Assembly: GCA_028095005.1 (NCBI GenBank)
Contig: CM051459.1
Location: 255,178,229 to 255,242,228, forward strand
Source: Rhynchospora pubera
Taxonomy: Eukaryota > Streptophyta > Magnoliopsida > Poales > Cyperaceae
Direction: 5' to 3'
Length of the DNA stretch: 64,000 nucleotides
Positions 11,601 to 22,290 of this stretch are shown here, piece by piece. The translations under genes were made by a program, and so were the position numbers. The notes beneath the pieces are model-generated. The model was not told where the DNA came from. It saw only the letters and a list, made by a program, of their open reading frames with translations, and made no database searches. Numbering within the stretch: the first letter of the stretch is position 1; each line of letters begins with the position of its first letter.

Positions 11601-11940
11601 TTCCACAACAAAGATTTTCCTAATCTCCTTTACCAATTCTTCCCCTATTAGGGCCCAGTTTTGCTGGTAAAATCTCGCAGTTATGCCATCTGGGCCGGGC
11701 GATTTATCCGGGCCCATTTGAAACAAAGTTTTCTTCACCTCATGATAATGAGGTATTCTGTTTAGAGCTAAGTGTGCATCATCCTCTATCGTGGGCCCTT
11801 CAGACTGACCCAGAATTTCCCAGAACTCCTCCATGTGGTTAGTATGACTAAGCAACTCCTCTTCTGAACTTGTATTCTGATTTACTACATTCTCCTCGGG
11901 GCTGTACAGTTGCTTGAAGTACCCCACATCAAAGGAATAT
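8636..11940 (-). mobile_element. 5'-truncated L1-type LINE retrotransposon
   Basis: Body 8651-11925 on the minus strand, flanked by a perfect 15-base duplication ACATCAAAGGAATAT at 8636-8650 and 11926-11940. The 3' end is a tail of eight A (T8 at 8651-8658 on the plus strand) following CCTTC. The 5' junction at 11925 lies inside ORF2, so ORF1 and the endonuclease domain are absent. This is the usual outcome of incomplete target-primed reverse transcription. About 265 bases of 3' untranslated sequence separate the stop from the tail. The perfect TSD and open frame indicate a recent insertion. Confidence 0.95.
8925..11927 (-). CDS. LINE ORF2 fragment: reverse transcriptase plus RNase H
   Basis: About 1000 codons remain open with no stop. 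The first listed codon is GTG and lies at the truncation junction, so it is not a true start; the frame simply begins mid-ORF2. The reverse transcriptase runs from about residue 60: SPGPDGITARFYQ near 76-88, RPISIGNVVY near 136-145, RQGCPMSPYG near 264-273 and the catalytic YADD at 311-314. A zinc-binding region (CQRCGIENEFEMHCFFFC) follows in the C-terminal third. A plant-type RNase H domain ends the protein, with LIDGSWDQ, HAEVAAMKEA and FSDCQNL carrying its acidic residues. The apurinic endonuclease domain that normally precedes the RT is missing. The copy therefore cannot transpose alone and has no promoter of its own. Confidence 0.95.
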   Translation of the reverse strand: MGYFKQLYSPEENVVNQNTSSEEELLSHTNHMEEFWEILGQSEGPTIEDDAHLALNRIPHYHEVKKTLFQMGPDKSPGPDGITARFYQQNWALIGEELVKEIRKIFVVEQVPEDWLHCAVTLIPKVDEPETPAQYRPISIGNVVYRLLMKIIANRLRPVLKKVISKEQNAFMKGRNIVENIILVKEALHSFKQRNFKQTTFLLKADVTKAFDMIDWNFLSRAMLYLNVPLKLVQLMLSSYRRAQVSITINGKGDGFITPTRGLRQGCPMSPYGFIIAMEMLTRLLNKNQREGRLKGVKLAHTGPSITHLMYADDLVIMGDSRQEELTCVTFLLQKFGNASGLKMNPQKSKFWASRNCDEGVVQRVSNHLQAARADGEEKYLGALIDGGSNGMKTGKLLLDKMRARLAGWRAQMLSHAGRMVFIKSVLQSLPVYYMSIECMPKSIINQMNSLMARFFWGKPNEGRYMAPVAWKSVCKSLEEGGLGVKDMHNFGEALFMKLVWEVISDESKLWVQLCKAKYCPQIGFWRAKSNSHCSRMWRNILQRREFFRDSVTWKIGDGSKVRAIDQPWFAGWELQSQGIVRNNKIMIADLFDFNSRQWKLEELNRLFNPNQVTQIQAVFPKPDRESGAKDVLIWIHSKSGRYSVKEGYRYLWSQQRTGGITEGAMLWQKIQKWRGVVPKVQIFLWRLISGALMLSQNVHRRISRISPMCQRCGIENEFEMHCFFFCHGSRVVWFGSTLGLRTQDLSFNVVTAINQCTRNLPEEQIRVFSYTLWEIWKARNDTVLQQMRFDPMQIKRRVQNWLNMEEEIANLTMQVSHQGMSNSECYWYHSLRWQILIDGSWDQKNKSGSAYILYQGGKLIEIGYRSHTLHDPFHAEVAAMKEAMVRLIQRNEDDQQVEIFSDCQNLVLAITERDVDELPSWKAYVDVMEIIQMINQMQGRIQVKHVRREAAGQAHVLANLARRSGINYTGYPRVSHAEERHITNMMDIRFFQGVQEAPP

Positions 11941-12757
11941 GTGTCATTAAAAAATGTACGTAGTCATGTTATTTCGAGAAATTCAATCATTTACCCCTCT
12001 AGTAATCAATGAAAGCACAATCTGTCCGCACCTCTAATTCCTCAAAAGGTAATGAGACATAACAAAAATAAATGATAAAACGAAAAGACAGAACTTTAGT
12101 GTTACTAGTTACGTATGTCGAGCTTCGCTCGATGATATTGGCTTTCTTATATTGTAAAAAAATACATGAAATGTTATGATGTTTTTTTTTGTTAAGTATA
12201 TAGATGATTTTAATGTAAAGGAAAATATTTTTAAGGCATAAATTTGATATATTGATTTGCTCAGATATAAAAGTTATAATTGTTTAAACTTTTTTAATAA
12301 TCATTGAATATGTCGACATATAAATTTAAAATACAAAATATTAATATTAAAAAAAGAAATTATACTCTAAAACTACTTTACAATAAAACTATTTATTCAG
12401 GATCATCTATATACTTACAAAAATAAATATCATAACTTTCCATGTATCGTTTAGAATAGATACCATTATTGTGGAGCGAAGCTCCAGGTAAGACCTATAT
12501 GTTGAAATATTTTTAAATATCATACGTGACACCATCGACTAATTACTTTTTCACCTGCACTTTCACTTTGTGGCATATGTATAAATTGGTTTTGTCCATA
12601 AGACGTTGGCTGCGTTAGCACTTTTTTGTTAGGAACTTAGTATATATATATGTTAAAAGAGTCTGCTTTATCATCTCCGTTGTAGACATTATCATTTGTT
12701 TCAAATGAGTCGTCTTCTGATGATGACATTTGTGTAGTATAGTTGTATGGTTGTTTC
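11941..12757. other. AT-rich spacer, no gene seen
   Basis: Contains short self-complementary pieces such as CGAGCTTCGCTCG near 12119 and GGAGCGAAGCTCC near 12474, which may be ends of an old repeat. No coding similarity. Confidence 0.35.
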
Positions 12758-12952
12758 TAAGGCTCCGTTTGGATGGTGTGAGAATAAGGTAGGAAGAAGA
12801 AAGAAGGGAAGAAATTTATTGGGAAGGAATAAATTTATTGGGAAGTGTGTAACTTTTGTGAAGAATTTGGATGGTTAGAAATAAATTTATTGGTAAATAG
12901 TGGTTATTCCTTATTCTTTATTCCGGGAAAAAACTATCCAAACGGAGCCTAA
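12758..12952. mobile_element. Tourist-like MITE, copy 3, with TAA duplications
   Basis: Body 12761-12949 from GGCTCCGTTTGGATGG to ATCCAAACGGAGCC, a near-perfect terminal inverted repeat. It is flanked by TAA at 12758-12760 and 12950-12952. A 3-bp TWA duplication and this terminal motif fit PIF/Harbinger-derived Tourist MITEs. It is the longest member here (189 bp) because of an extra internal segment containing repeated AAATTTATTGG. Confidence 0.85.
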
Positions 12953-13602
12953 GATAGTCTAACACTCCTCTTCTCATATTAGGAGGTCTGATATTTGAAG
13001 CTTCACTTTGCTTGGGCAATAGTAAAGATTGTAGACATTTTCTGTTGCTGGTGACATTGGTTTATCTATATTTGTAATGTATTCTTATACGATAGATTTG
13101 GAAGTGAAATTTAAAGTACTGTAGTGGAAATAAAAATATGGATTATTATGAGATGCAACGTTAAAATGTATCGTATTGGCGCCACGGGGAGATGCATTGA
13201 AAATAAAAGGATGACATCGGCGCCTTGATAAAAGAGATAATATAGCATATATATATTAGATCTAGAAATGAAAGGATGCAAGATGGGTATAGAATAAAAG
13301 AGTGCATTAGCGCCTCTATGAAAATTTTATTTTATTTTTTTATTGAATTTCATCGAATTTTATTGCTTCCTCATGCCAACCAATATTTATAGATGAATAT
13401 ATTAAAAGCAATATAAATGCAATTTTTTAACTTAAAAATACTTACTCACTTAAAAATAAATTACACATAATGAATATGAGAATTAATTAATTAATTAGTT
13501 TTAGAACATATGTACAATTTGGTGAATAAATTACATATAGTGAATACTTGAAATAGTTGATAAAAATTTGAAAAATAGAATACTATTTATATATAAAAAG
13601 TG
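12953..13602. other. AT-rich spacer, no gene seen
   Basis: No recognisable coding or RNA feature. Confidence 0.35.
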
Positions 13603-14400
13603 GCACCCTTTGGTGAAGGAAGCATCTACCCGATTGTATCTTTTGACGAAACAACTTTTAAATCGCACCCTTTAAGGCATCCCATTGTTTGCATCATTTG
13701 ACAAGATATATCTTAAATGACATTTTTCAAAATATATATTTTTTATGAATAAACCTTATTGCACATTTTCATTCGCATCTTTTTGACCATGCACAACACC
13801 TTTTCAATTGCATCCTTTGGAGATGTATCACTTGAATGATACCCTTATGAAATTTATGTTACAATAGGCACCTTCTCATTGGCACCCATTTATTGAATTT
13901 ATATTTTATATTCGCACTCTTCACTTGAATATATACGTCTATTTTGTAAATTGGATATGTACACAAATTTTTTTAGTGAAATTACTGACTTAACAATTGC
14001 ATCCTAGTAATATATATGAATGATAATAATAATAATAATCAACCAACCTATGATTTTTTTAGTAATAATAATAATAATCTAAAATAAAATGTGCACAATA
14101 GTATTCTTTGGTGAAGCACCTTTTATATCGCACTCTTTAAGGCATCTTATTGATTGCATCCTTTCGAAAGATATCTCAAATAAAATCTTATGGAGTATAT
14201 GTTAAAATAGTCAACTTTTCGTTCGCATCTATTGGTTTCATACATAGCACCATTTCAATCGCATCATTTAAAAACATCCACTTAATTATTGCATCATTTC
14301 AAGAGGTATCACTTAAATGACACCTTATGAAATTTTTATTACAATAGACATCTTTTTATTGACATTGAATATATACTGCACATTTCACTCTTTCATTTGT
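13603..14400. repeat. Diverged direct duplication of about 350 bp
   Basis: The block starting TTTGGTGAAG at about 13610 recurs at about 14105. Both are followed in the same order by shared stretches such as CTTTAAGGCATC, GATATCTCAAAT or its variant, TATCACTT and CCTTATGAAATTT. The copies are separated by about 490 bases and differ by many substitutions and small indels. It is non-coding in all frames. This is probably an old tandem duplication within decayed repeat DNA. Confidence 0.6.
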
Positions 14401-15019
14401 TAATATTTATTAACCAATATGTGATTTGTTAATAATAATTATTTATAATAAAATGTGCACTTTATAACACAAATTGCACCTTTTCGTTTCTTTCTATTTA
14501 ATTTTGAAAAGTATGATTTCTTAATGATAGGTTAGAAAAATAAACTTTATATATAATAGCACAATCCTCTAGATACATCTACTCTATGTAGAACTCAACT
14601 ATTGCAAGTTTGCGTCTAGAATCAAGCACACCAGCAATTACCAAGATGATATGTTCATCTTTTCAACACTTGTCCCACTTGAAAAACATTTATAAATCCA
14701 TATGAACAATAAATAGATGTGTACTACCAACCGTAGAATGAGCTCATACAGTTCACGTGCCTTCATCCTCTCCATCAAATTTTCTATGTAATAAAAAAAA
14801 TAACACAACCGTAGAATGTAAGGCAAAACAGACAAAACAACGATCACGAAATAGCTCTGTTTCATTTGGTATGTCTAAATTATATTATATTTGCATTAAT
14901 CGTTCCATCCCTGATAGGAAACCAATATTCCTTATCGTTATCATTTCATTTCGGACAAACGAAATGATCGAACTGTCCATACGATTTGCGTTTTCCAGGC
15001 CTAAATGTGCTCCTAGGTG

Positions 15020-16268
15020 TCGCACTACGTAAAAAAAAAGTTTAGTACCGCTACATTAATATATATTTAAAAAAAACCGATATAAAAGATAGTCGGTGGC
15101 TATTTCGTAATTATTAAGTTTTATCTATAGTACCGGTTTTTTAGAAAAACCGGTACTAAAATATTGGCGAAAAAACGGTTTATCTTTAGTACTGATTTTT
15201 TAAAAAAAACTGGTACTAAAGGATTGTCATAAAATCAAAATTTTGTCTATCTTTGTTATCAGTTTTTTAGGAAAAAAAAACCAATACTAAAGATAAATTT
15301 ATTTTTTTTAAATAAAATACCGCCAAAACCTATATAAGTTGCCTCTCTCTGCGTGAAAATTGTTCTAAGTCCAAAATCTAGCTGCTACATCCTCTCTCTC
15401 TCTCGACTCTCTTCCTCTTCCTCTTGATCTACTCTCCATCGCTTCTCATCCCTCTCCATGTTGCCTTTTCGGTCCCTCTCGATCCACTTTCTCTCCCTCC
15501 CTCTCCATCGCCTCTCTCTCTCACTCGACTCGACTGTGCCATTCTATCACTGTCTCTCTCTCCCTCGACGCTACTTCGCCACCTCTAGGACGAGCAAGAT
15601 ACCTCATTCTCTCACTGCTAATGGATTTTGGTTAAATATTTGTGTTAAATGGTTAAATCTGACAAATTAAGGTCAATTTTTGTTAATGGATTTTGGAATT
15701 GGGCTAAAATCCAAAATTTTTATAATTGAAATTGGGTTAAAATCAAAATTTGTATTATTTTAGTTAATTTGTATAATTGGGTTAAAATACGAAATTTGTA
15801 TTAATTATGTTAATTATTATTTAAATTATTGTGTATGAATTATTATTTATTTTATTGTGTATGAATTTTTTATGTAAATTATTTGAATAAATATAATATA
15901 TAGATTTTGAATTACGCTATACCGGTACATCGGTATTAATTGATGGCTAGCAAAAAAGGGCGCTGGCCTCAATTTTTTTTTACAATGATTTTTAGTACCG
16001 GTTATTAGCCTAAAAACCGATACTAAAGATATTAAATATAAAAAAATGGCGAGGATCTTTAGTACCGATTTTTAGCTAATAATTATTAGTTAAAAATCGG
16101 TACTAAAAGTCCCCACTTTTTTTCTGTGAATGCCAACGCGTTTTTAGTATCGGATTTTTAGTACCGGTTTTAATTATCTTTAGCACCCTTATTATTATTA
16201 CCGCTTGACAACCGGTACTAATAATCTATATTTAACCGGTACTAATAAAAAAAAATGGCGTAGTGTCG
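15020..16268. mobile_element. Non-autonomous CACTA (En/Spm-like) transposon
   Basis: Body 15023-16265. The left end is CACTACGT followed by A-rich sequence, and the right end is GGCGTAGTG, its inverted counterpart. The 3-base duplication TCG flanks it (15020-15022, 16266-16268). Inside both ends lie about a dozen subterminal copies of TAGTACCGGTTTTT or its reverse complement, the arrayed transposase-binding repeats expected of CACTA elements. No transposase is encoded. A pyrimidine-rich central part (about 15385-15600) holds a 70-codon open frame without known similarity. Confidence 0.9.
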
Positions 16269-17407
16269 TGGACTTGTTTTATATAGCTCGTTTCTAGTAT
16301 TACTCTATAATAATAATATTGTTTGCAATCCTTAGAAGTTTATAATTTGCACAACTTCTTATTTCTTCTCACTTCTTCTTTTCATTTTATTTAAAAATAA
16401 ATGTGATATTATAACAAAGTTATTGTTAGTCTTTGGAAAGTGACAGGTTCGTTGTTTAGTTGCCAATTCTTTCATTAGCCAAAATATTTAGTTGTCAATT
16501 GTGTCATTGACTAAACATCAATAATTCAGCGTTTTTATTTGATCAAATAAATCAATACAGTATTTCAAAAATTTAGCCCAAGTCCCTAGTAAAAAATAAT
16601 CTATCTGTGAATTTTGAGGAAACCATAGAACAAATCTCGTACAGCTGGAGAGGAGTCAAAAAGCTTGATCTCCTATAATGGCTAATTTCCCTTTTTGATT
16701 CTATGTTCTGATGTTCATGTGCAAAGATACAATGGAAACGACGTGTCACACTTTGTACTGAGATCATCTGAGTAAAATTGATAAAAGCTTTACTTTCTTA
16801 GAAATTAAGATAAAAAGCTTAAGTGTTTAAAACACAATTTGCACAGTCTGGCGGTTGGATGGTGATTTAGTATTTTATCGATAATAAAATGATCAGCATT
16901 ATGGATTGCAATATTTTTATTAAGTTATTTTTATATCTATAATACAATAAAGATTCTTATATCAATTTTTTAACTATTAGCACAATAAAATAACTCTTAT
17001 AAAATGTTATATAACTTTTGATTATAATTGTAGAGCAAATTGGACAATTTTCTGAATAATCAAGCGAAATATCAGCGATCAAATGGTTGTACAGTATGGC
17101 TGAAAAATTCGATAACCAGTTAATTCTGAGCAATTTGAAAGTTTGATTCAAGTTGTAGAATTTTAATAAAGTCTATGAAACTCTAACAACATAACAAAAA
17201 GCATGCTAATTTGTCTCTAAATTTACGAACAAATACCTAACTTACATAGATCGTATTCATATTGTCTGATTAACATAAATAACTTTTTCTTTTAAAATCC
17301 CCAATCAGTTTTAAAATTCCAAAACGACCACCTTCCAAACCACTATCCTGTCCATGTTGAAAAGAGGAAACCAAACTCCAAACAGTAATAAAGTTATAAA
17401 GTGAAAA
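16269..17407. other. AT-rich spacer, no gene seen
   Basis: No coding similarity, RNA gene or clear repeat was recognised between the CACTA and hAT elements. Confidence 0.4.
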
Positions 17408-18458
17408 CAGCCAACTAGGGCTGTCAATTTCCCTCCGTTTCGGACGTTTTCGTTCCGTTCCGTCCGAAACGGAACAGAAACGGAAGCAATTGTAGTTACG
17501 TTGTATTTTGCGGAACAACAACGAAATTGAAATGAGTTACGTTGGTATGAACGGAACGGAAACGAAACCGGTATCTTTCGTTCCGTCTGATTAACGTTAA
17601 TTACGTTTCTGCAGCCCAGCCCACAATAGCCCATATAGCGGAGCTATTTAGGCATGCTTTCTGCTAACCCTAGGCGCCGCTCGACAATCTCTTTCTCTCT
17701 CGATTGTGTCTCCCAGACTCCCAGTCTCCCTCTCTCTGTCTCTCTCTTTTCCGATTTTTCTCGTGGCTTTTCTCTGTCGATTGTGTCTCACTGTCTCTCT
17801 CTCTCTCTGAGTGTTGTTGACTTGTTGATTTGTTGTGAGTGTTTGACAGCCCCCTAAGTACAATTTGTGATAGTCTGAATGTTTGATTGAGATTTGAGAG
17901 AGCGTGCGTGCCTATATAAATCTATGATTTGTTTTCTTCTCTGTCTGCACCGATGTGGCAATGTATCACCCCTCTGACTCTCTCCGCCATTTGTGACTTG
18001 TGACTTTGTGAGGCTCGAGGCCCTTGACGAGGCAGATGATACAGATACTACACATACTACAGATTTTTTAGGCATGATGATTACATCTCCGTCTAGGGCT
18101 CGTTGGTACCAGTCACAGTCAGGCATGATGATTGTCTCTTGTTATTATATAGCGAAGGCACAGACAGAGAAGAAAAGGAGAGGAAAGCCTAAACGGAAAA
18201 GGGAAGAGGAAACCAAAAAGAGAAAGAGAAAGATAAGGTATTTTTTATCTGACTTTTACCTTCTTTTTTTATTCACAGTCTGTTTAATTTGGCACATTTT
18301 TTACACAATTTGAGAAAGAAAAAGAAAAAAAATACTTGTAATTTTTTACACATTTTTTACCTTCTTTCTGTTTAAATTTGCACATTTTTGCTTCATTACT
18401 TGTAATTTCTTCTTTATTTTTTGCAGTGGTGAAGTTGTGATTTGGTTGACTGGCGGCA

Positions 18459-19919
18459 ATGGTTGATCCAGAAAGAGTAACAATTAGTGGAGAATCTGAG
18501 CCAGACCCAGACCCAGATATGTCAGATCCAGATGAGTAAACCGTTATCTCTATTTTTTAAATTTTAAATTGTCAACTGTTAGATGAGTAAACTGTTAGAT
18601 GTTAGATGTTAACTGTTAGATGTTAGATAAACTGTTATTAGATGTTAACTGTTAATTTAGATAAACTGTTATTAGATGTTTTTGGTTATTAGATGTTAAC
18701 TGTTAGATGTTAGATAAACTGTTATTAGATGTTAACTGTTAATTTAGATAAACTGTTATTACATGTTTTTGGTTATTAGATGTTAACTGTTATTAGATGT
18801 TTTTGGTTATTAGATGTTAACTGTTAATTTAGATAAACTGTTATTAGATGTTAAAATAGATGTTAACTGTTAATTTAGATAAACTGTTATTAGATGTTTT
18901 TGGTTATTAGATGTTAACTGTTAATTTAGATAAACTGTTATTAGATGTTAAAATAGATGTTAACTGTGAATTTGATTTTAAAATAGATGTTAACTGATTT
19001 TATTTATTGTCAGCATGGGGTTACATCCTGATTTAACTGGTGAGCAAATGCAACGCATCATGAGGGAAGGTCAAGGTGAAGGTGCACCTCAGGCTGAAGG
19101 AGAAGGTGCACCTCAGGCTGAAGGAGAAGGTGCACCTCAAGCACCTAAAAAGAGAAAATATAATGTAAATTTGAAAGCAGAGGCATGGAAGCACTTCATA
19201 AGGGGTGTAACCAAAGAGGATGGTTCATATACTGCAACTTGCAAATATTGTGGGATAGTGTATGATATGGGAAATCAGAAGGGGACTGGGTCATTGAGAC
19301 ATCACTACCTCAAGTCATGTCAGAAAAAACCAACTAGAAAGAATGCCGATAAAAAGCAACAGTTGTTGCAGTTTCAGAATGCAACTGAAGCAGGTAAATA
19401 GCATATGAGGGCTGGACTGAAAAGTTTGTTGGCTGAGAAGAAAACCACAGAACCAGTCAAGTCAGAGCTTGAACAGTATATAAGTGAGCCATTGGATGAT
19501 ACTGCTTTGGAGGCAGAATTTGACATCCTTGCATGGTGGAAGCTCAAGGTGCCTAAATATCCAGTGTTGTCACGATTAGCCCGAGACATCCTGGCGGTTC
19601 CGGCATCGACAGTGGCATCTGAGTCCACATTCTCCACTAGTGGAAGGACACTCTCAGTTGTGAGGAACTCCTTGAATGATGAGAGCATAGAAGCTCTCAT
19701 CTGTGCTCAAGACTGGTTGCGTGCTAAAGTCACCGGTAATTTATGTTATTTCTTTTTGTTATTTCTTTTTTTTGTTATGTTGGATAATAGTTGGTAATTT
19801 ACTTTAATTATATTGTGTGTATGTGTTCATTTGCAGAGAATGGTGAACAAGTTGGTGATCCATTATGGCCCAGTGTCGAAGCGACACCAGATGATACAAT
19901 TGCTGGTAGTCAAGCTTGA
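18459..19919 (+). pseudogene. Truncated hAT transposase: BED finger plus dimerisation domain
   Basis: hAT transposases join an N-terminal BED zinc finger, an RNase-H-like catalytic core with an inserted helical domain, and a C-terminal dimerisation domain. Here exon 1 (18459-18535) begins MVDPERVTISG and ends at a GTAAAC donor. Exon 2 starts at 19014 after TTGTCAG and contains three GEGAPQAE repeats and a BED finger (CKYCG ... HHYLKSC). The frame reaches TAG at 19399-19401, overlapping a possible GTAAAT donor at 19395. From 19405 a second open segment carries the hAT C-terminal domain, with KYPVLSRLARDILAVPAS and ESTFSTSGR. A last exon (19837-19919) follows a GT..AG intron. The several hundred residues of catalytic core normally between these parts are missing. 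Transposition by this protein is not expected; DNA binding and dimerisation might persist if it is spliced and expressed. Confidence 0.85.
18575..18995. repeat. Minisatellite in hAT intron 1 (AGATGTTAACTGTTA)
   Basis: The intron between exon 1 and exon 2 of the hAT gene is almost wholly made of permuted blocks AGATGTTAACTGTTA, TTAGATAAACTG and TTAGATGTTTTTGG. They form higher-order repeats of about 60-80 bases. The array has expanded inside the intron without touching the splice sites. Confidence 0.9.
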
Positions 19920-20701
19920 ATGCATGATCCAAGTCAGTGTTGGCTTTTGCATTTTGTGTTGTTGGCTTTTGCATTATGTGATGATACTTTGCTTGTTGGC
20001 TTTTGCATTTTGTGATGTCCTGACAACTTTGTTGCTGGTCAGTTGTCAGTGTGATCAAGTGGTTGCTTGTTAGTTGGCTTTGTTACTTGTTGGCTTGTTG
20101 GCTTGTTGGTTGTTAGTAAGATCAAGTAGTTGGAAAATGAAGCCTGGAGTATTAAGCTCTTGGGCTCCTTAGTCTCAAGCTGATTGTCTTCGATGATGAC
20201 ATATTTTATTGGCTTCATAGTAAGCTTTTTATTTTTAGCCATTGGCTGAGGAAGGTACCTGAGAAGATAAGCTTGAGGCTAAGTTGAGCTCATTGCTTAA
20301 ACTAGGGTTCATTTGTAAGGTTTTATTGTTTAAGAGATGGAGTTGTGGAGTTGTGGGCTTGTGGCGTTGTGATCTGTGATTTGTGTAGTATTTAAGATAT
20401 GAATGTGTAATATTTAAGACAAGGATTTGTGATTTGTGCTTTGAATGTATGAAGTTTATTTATTATGAAATTTAAGTTAATTTTTATCTTTAAATGAGTA
20501 TATCTGTGATTTGCAAAAGTTAACGTTATTAACGTTTTCTTCCGTTTTACTCAGACGGAACGAAAACGGTTGTAATTTTGCTTACGTTTCTTACTACGGA
20601 ACGGAACGAAACTCAAACTTGTTACGTGATAAGAAACGGAACGACAACGTAACAGACTATTTCCGTGAACGTTGTTAACGTTTGACAGCCCTACAGCCAA
20701 C

Positions 20702-21599
20702 CCAATGCGCCAGGGACAGCGGAGTGGTGGGGCCCAGGACAAGGAAAACAAAGATAGATGGGATGGTAGCGACTGGTAAGGCGAAAATTGCAAATGGATG
20801 GCATGTGTCGTTTTGTGAGGCCTCAAAGAAATGAGGGGATTGGGACCCTACCACACGGATCAGGTTGCATCGCCTCCTCTTCCTGGCTCGTGGGACCCGC
20901 TAACGCGTGCGCCTTTGTCGGATCGGCCTTTTTCAAGCCCATCCTGTTCAACCGTTTCTTACTTTCTTTCTTACTTGCATAATGATAACGTTTTTACGGT
21001 ATTTATCTGATTTGATTTGATGGGGGATAAACATTAGAAGGAAATGCTTTAAGTGTCCCTCAATTGGTGTAACGAGTTGTTGCATCTGATGTCTTATTCT
21101 TAAATTACATGCATCCTAGAGCAGTAGTGTGGATTTTTGGATTATCATCATATAAAATTCAGATATAAATTTTTCCCCGGTTGCATCATTAAAATTAATT
21201 TTTATATGTTAAATTCCTTAAATGTGGGTGAATAATCTTTTAGAATTTATAAAAAGAAAACTTAAAAAAATATTTGTGTGGTGATGTGTTGTGTTAACAC
21301 GTGTTTTGTCGTATTATGCCTTCTTAAAATATTTTTATATGTTGTGTCATGTCTAAATTATAAGGTATGGACACGAAATAGACATGTCGTGTCTTTTGTG
21401 ATGTGTTTAAACACATATATATATTTTTTAATATGTAAAGTATTAAGTTGCTTACAAAACTAATAGTTGTATTTTTTTTAATCCATACAAAAAAATTAAA
21501 ATTAAACAAAAATGTACAATAATGTTTTCATAATAAGTGTCATATCTAATGAATCTATTTTTTGATAATTAAGTACTCTATTCTTTTTTTAGTATTTTT
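20702..21599. other. Spacer, no gene seen
   Basis: 20702-20980 is locally less AT-rich, with short open frames of no known similarity. From about 21280 the text is rich in GTGTCATGTC and ACACGTGT motifs, which return after the plastid insert at about 22290-22500. A host repeat may therefore have been split by that insert. Confidence 0.35.
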
Positions 21600-21765
21600 T
21601 ATTGAAAAAAGAAGATCTTTTTTTTAGTATTATCGATAATGATCATGAATTCTGGACTCATTTAATTGGAAATATTCAATTATGGAAACTACCAATCGTA
21701 TTTTGAACTTAGATAAATACTTTATCAATATATGTAGTAAAAAAAACAAAAAAAATTGGCCTTTT

Positions 21766-21861
21766 ATGCTTACTATAACTAGTTATTTTTGTTTTTTAAT
21801 GGCTGCTTTAACGATAATCTTAGTTCTATTTATTGGTTTAAGAAAGATACAGCTTATTTGA
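21766..21861 (+). pseudogene. petL: petL copy (cytochrome b6f subunit) in plastid insert
   Basis: A 31-codon frame, the normal length of PetL, reads M-TITSYF-FL-AALTI then LFIGL-KI-LI and a TGA. PetL is a single-membrane-span subunit of the chloroplast cytochrome b6f complex. In the nucleus it has no plastid promoter and no transit peptide, so it is expected to be inert. A few residues differ from the usual sequence (Leu instead of Pro at position 2), consistent with drift after transfer. Confidence 0.8.
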
Positions 21862-22113
21862 AATAAATTGAATGTAAAATTCCGATAAATCTTTTTCGGA
21901 GATTTCGTGTATTATATGGTTGTTTCCGCAACAATTGCCAATTTTTTTCTTGGTTATTAAGATTCATAAATAATACTTGGACTTGCTCCGGTATTAATAC
22001 TTTGCTCATTTCAATACATGACCATACCCAAGTTCTATAACTCTGCGTTGGCTATACCGATCATGAATTTCCAACCCCACAGGGAAAGTCAAGGACCTTT
22101 CATTTTAAGGCTT

Positions 22114-22188
22114 TGTGCGAGGAGGGACTAGAACCCCTGACACTGTGGTTCGTAGCCACGCGCTCTAATCCTTCTAAGCTACAGGCCC
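22114..22188 (-). tRNA. trnR-ACG: Plastid-derived tRNA-Arg(ACG) copy
   Basis: On the minus strand the 75 bases begin GGGCCTGTAGCTTAGAAGG and contain the anticodon loop CTACGAA. They end with a TTCTAGTC T-loop and TCCTCGCACA. The normal plastid gene is 74 bases; here an extra A lies in the D-arm and there are several substitutions, including TTCTAGT for TTCGAAT in the T-loop. It is probably not functional. Confidence 0.8.
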
Positions 22189-22290
22189 CACCCCGTCTCG
22201 AGTGGATCTGTTCCCGAGAGGATCCTCAAAAAGGAACCTTTCCTCACCATTTCATTTCGAGTTAAGAAGGGAAAGCGTCTTTCTTCCATC

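Larger units (their letters stand above)
17408..20701 (+). mobile_element. hAT transposon with internally deleted transposase
   Basis: Body 17416-20693. Terminal inverted repeats are TAGGGCTGTCAA (left) and TTGACAGCCCTA (right). The flanks are a perfect 8-base duplication CAGCCAAC at 17408-17415 and 20694-20701, the hAT signature. Subterminal regions are rich in CGGAACGAAAACGG-like motifs in both orientations. The coding region at 18459-19919 keeps only the first and last domains of a hAT transposase. The intact TSD and TIRs suggest it could still be moved in trans. Confidence 0.95.
21600..22290. other. Nuclear insert of plastid DNA (NUPT), mosaic
   Basis: Two plastid genes that are far apart in a normal chloroplast genome lie about 250 bases apart: petL (single-copy region) and trnR-ACG (inverted repeat, beside rrn5). 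The sequence right of trnR up to about 22290 also resembles its plastid leader. The stretch between the two (about 21862-22110) looks organellar but I cannot place it. The borders are approximate because flanking plastid spacers are not conserved enough to read by eye. Confidence 0.75.

Noticed and set aside
17993..18313. 106-codon open frame with Lys/Arg-rich end
   Set aside because: Lies in the leader of the hAT gene, crosses a likely GT..AG intron, and has no family motif.
18575..18995. Repeated units considered as a CRISPR-like array
   Set aside because: Units are contiguous and variable with no unique spacers, inside a transposon intron of a plant genome.
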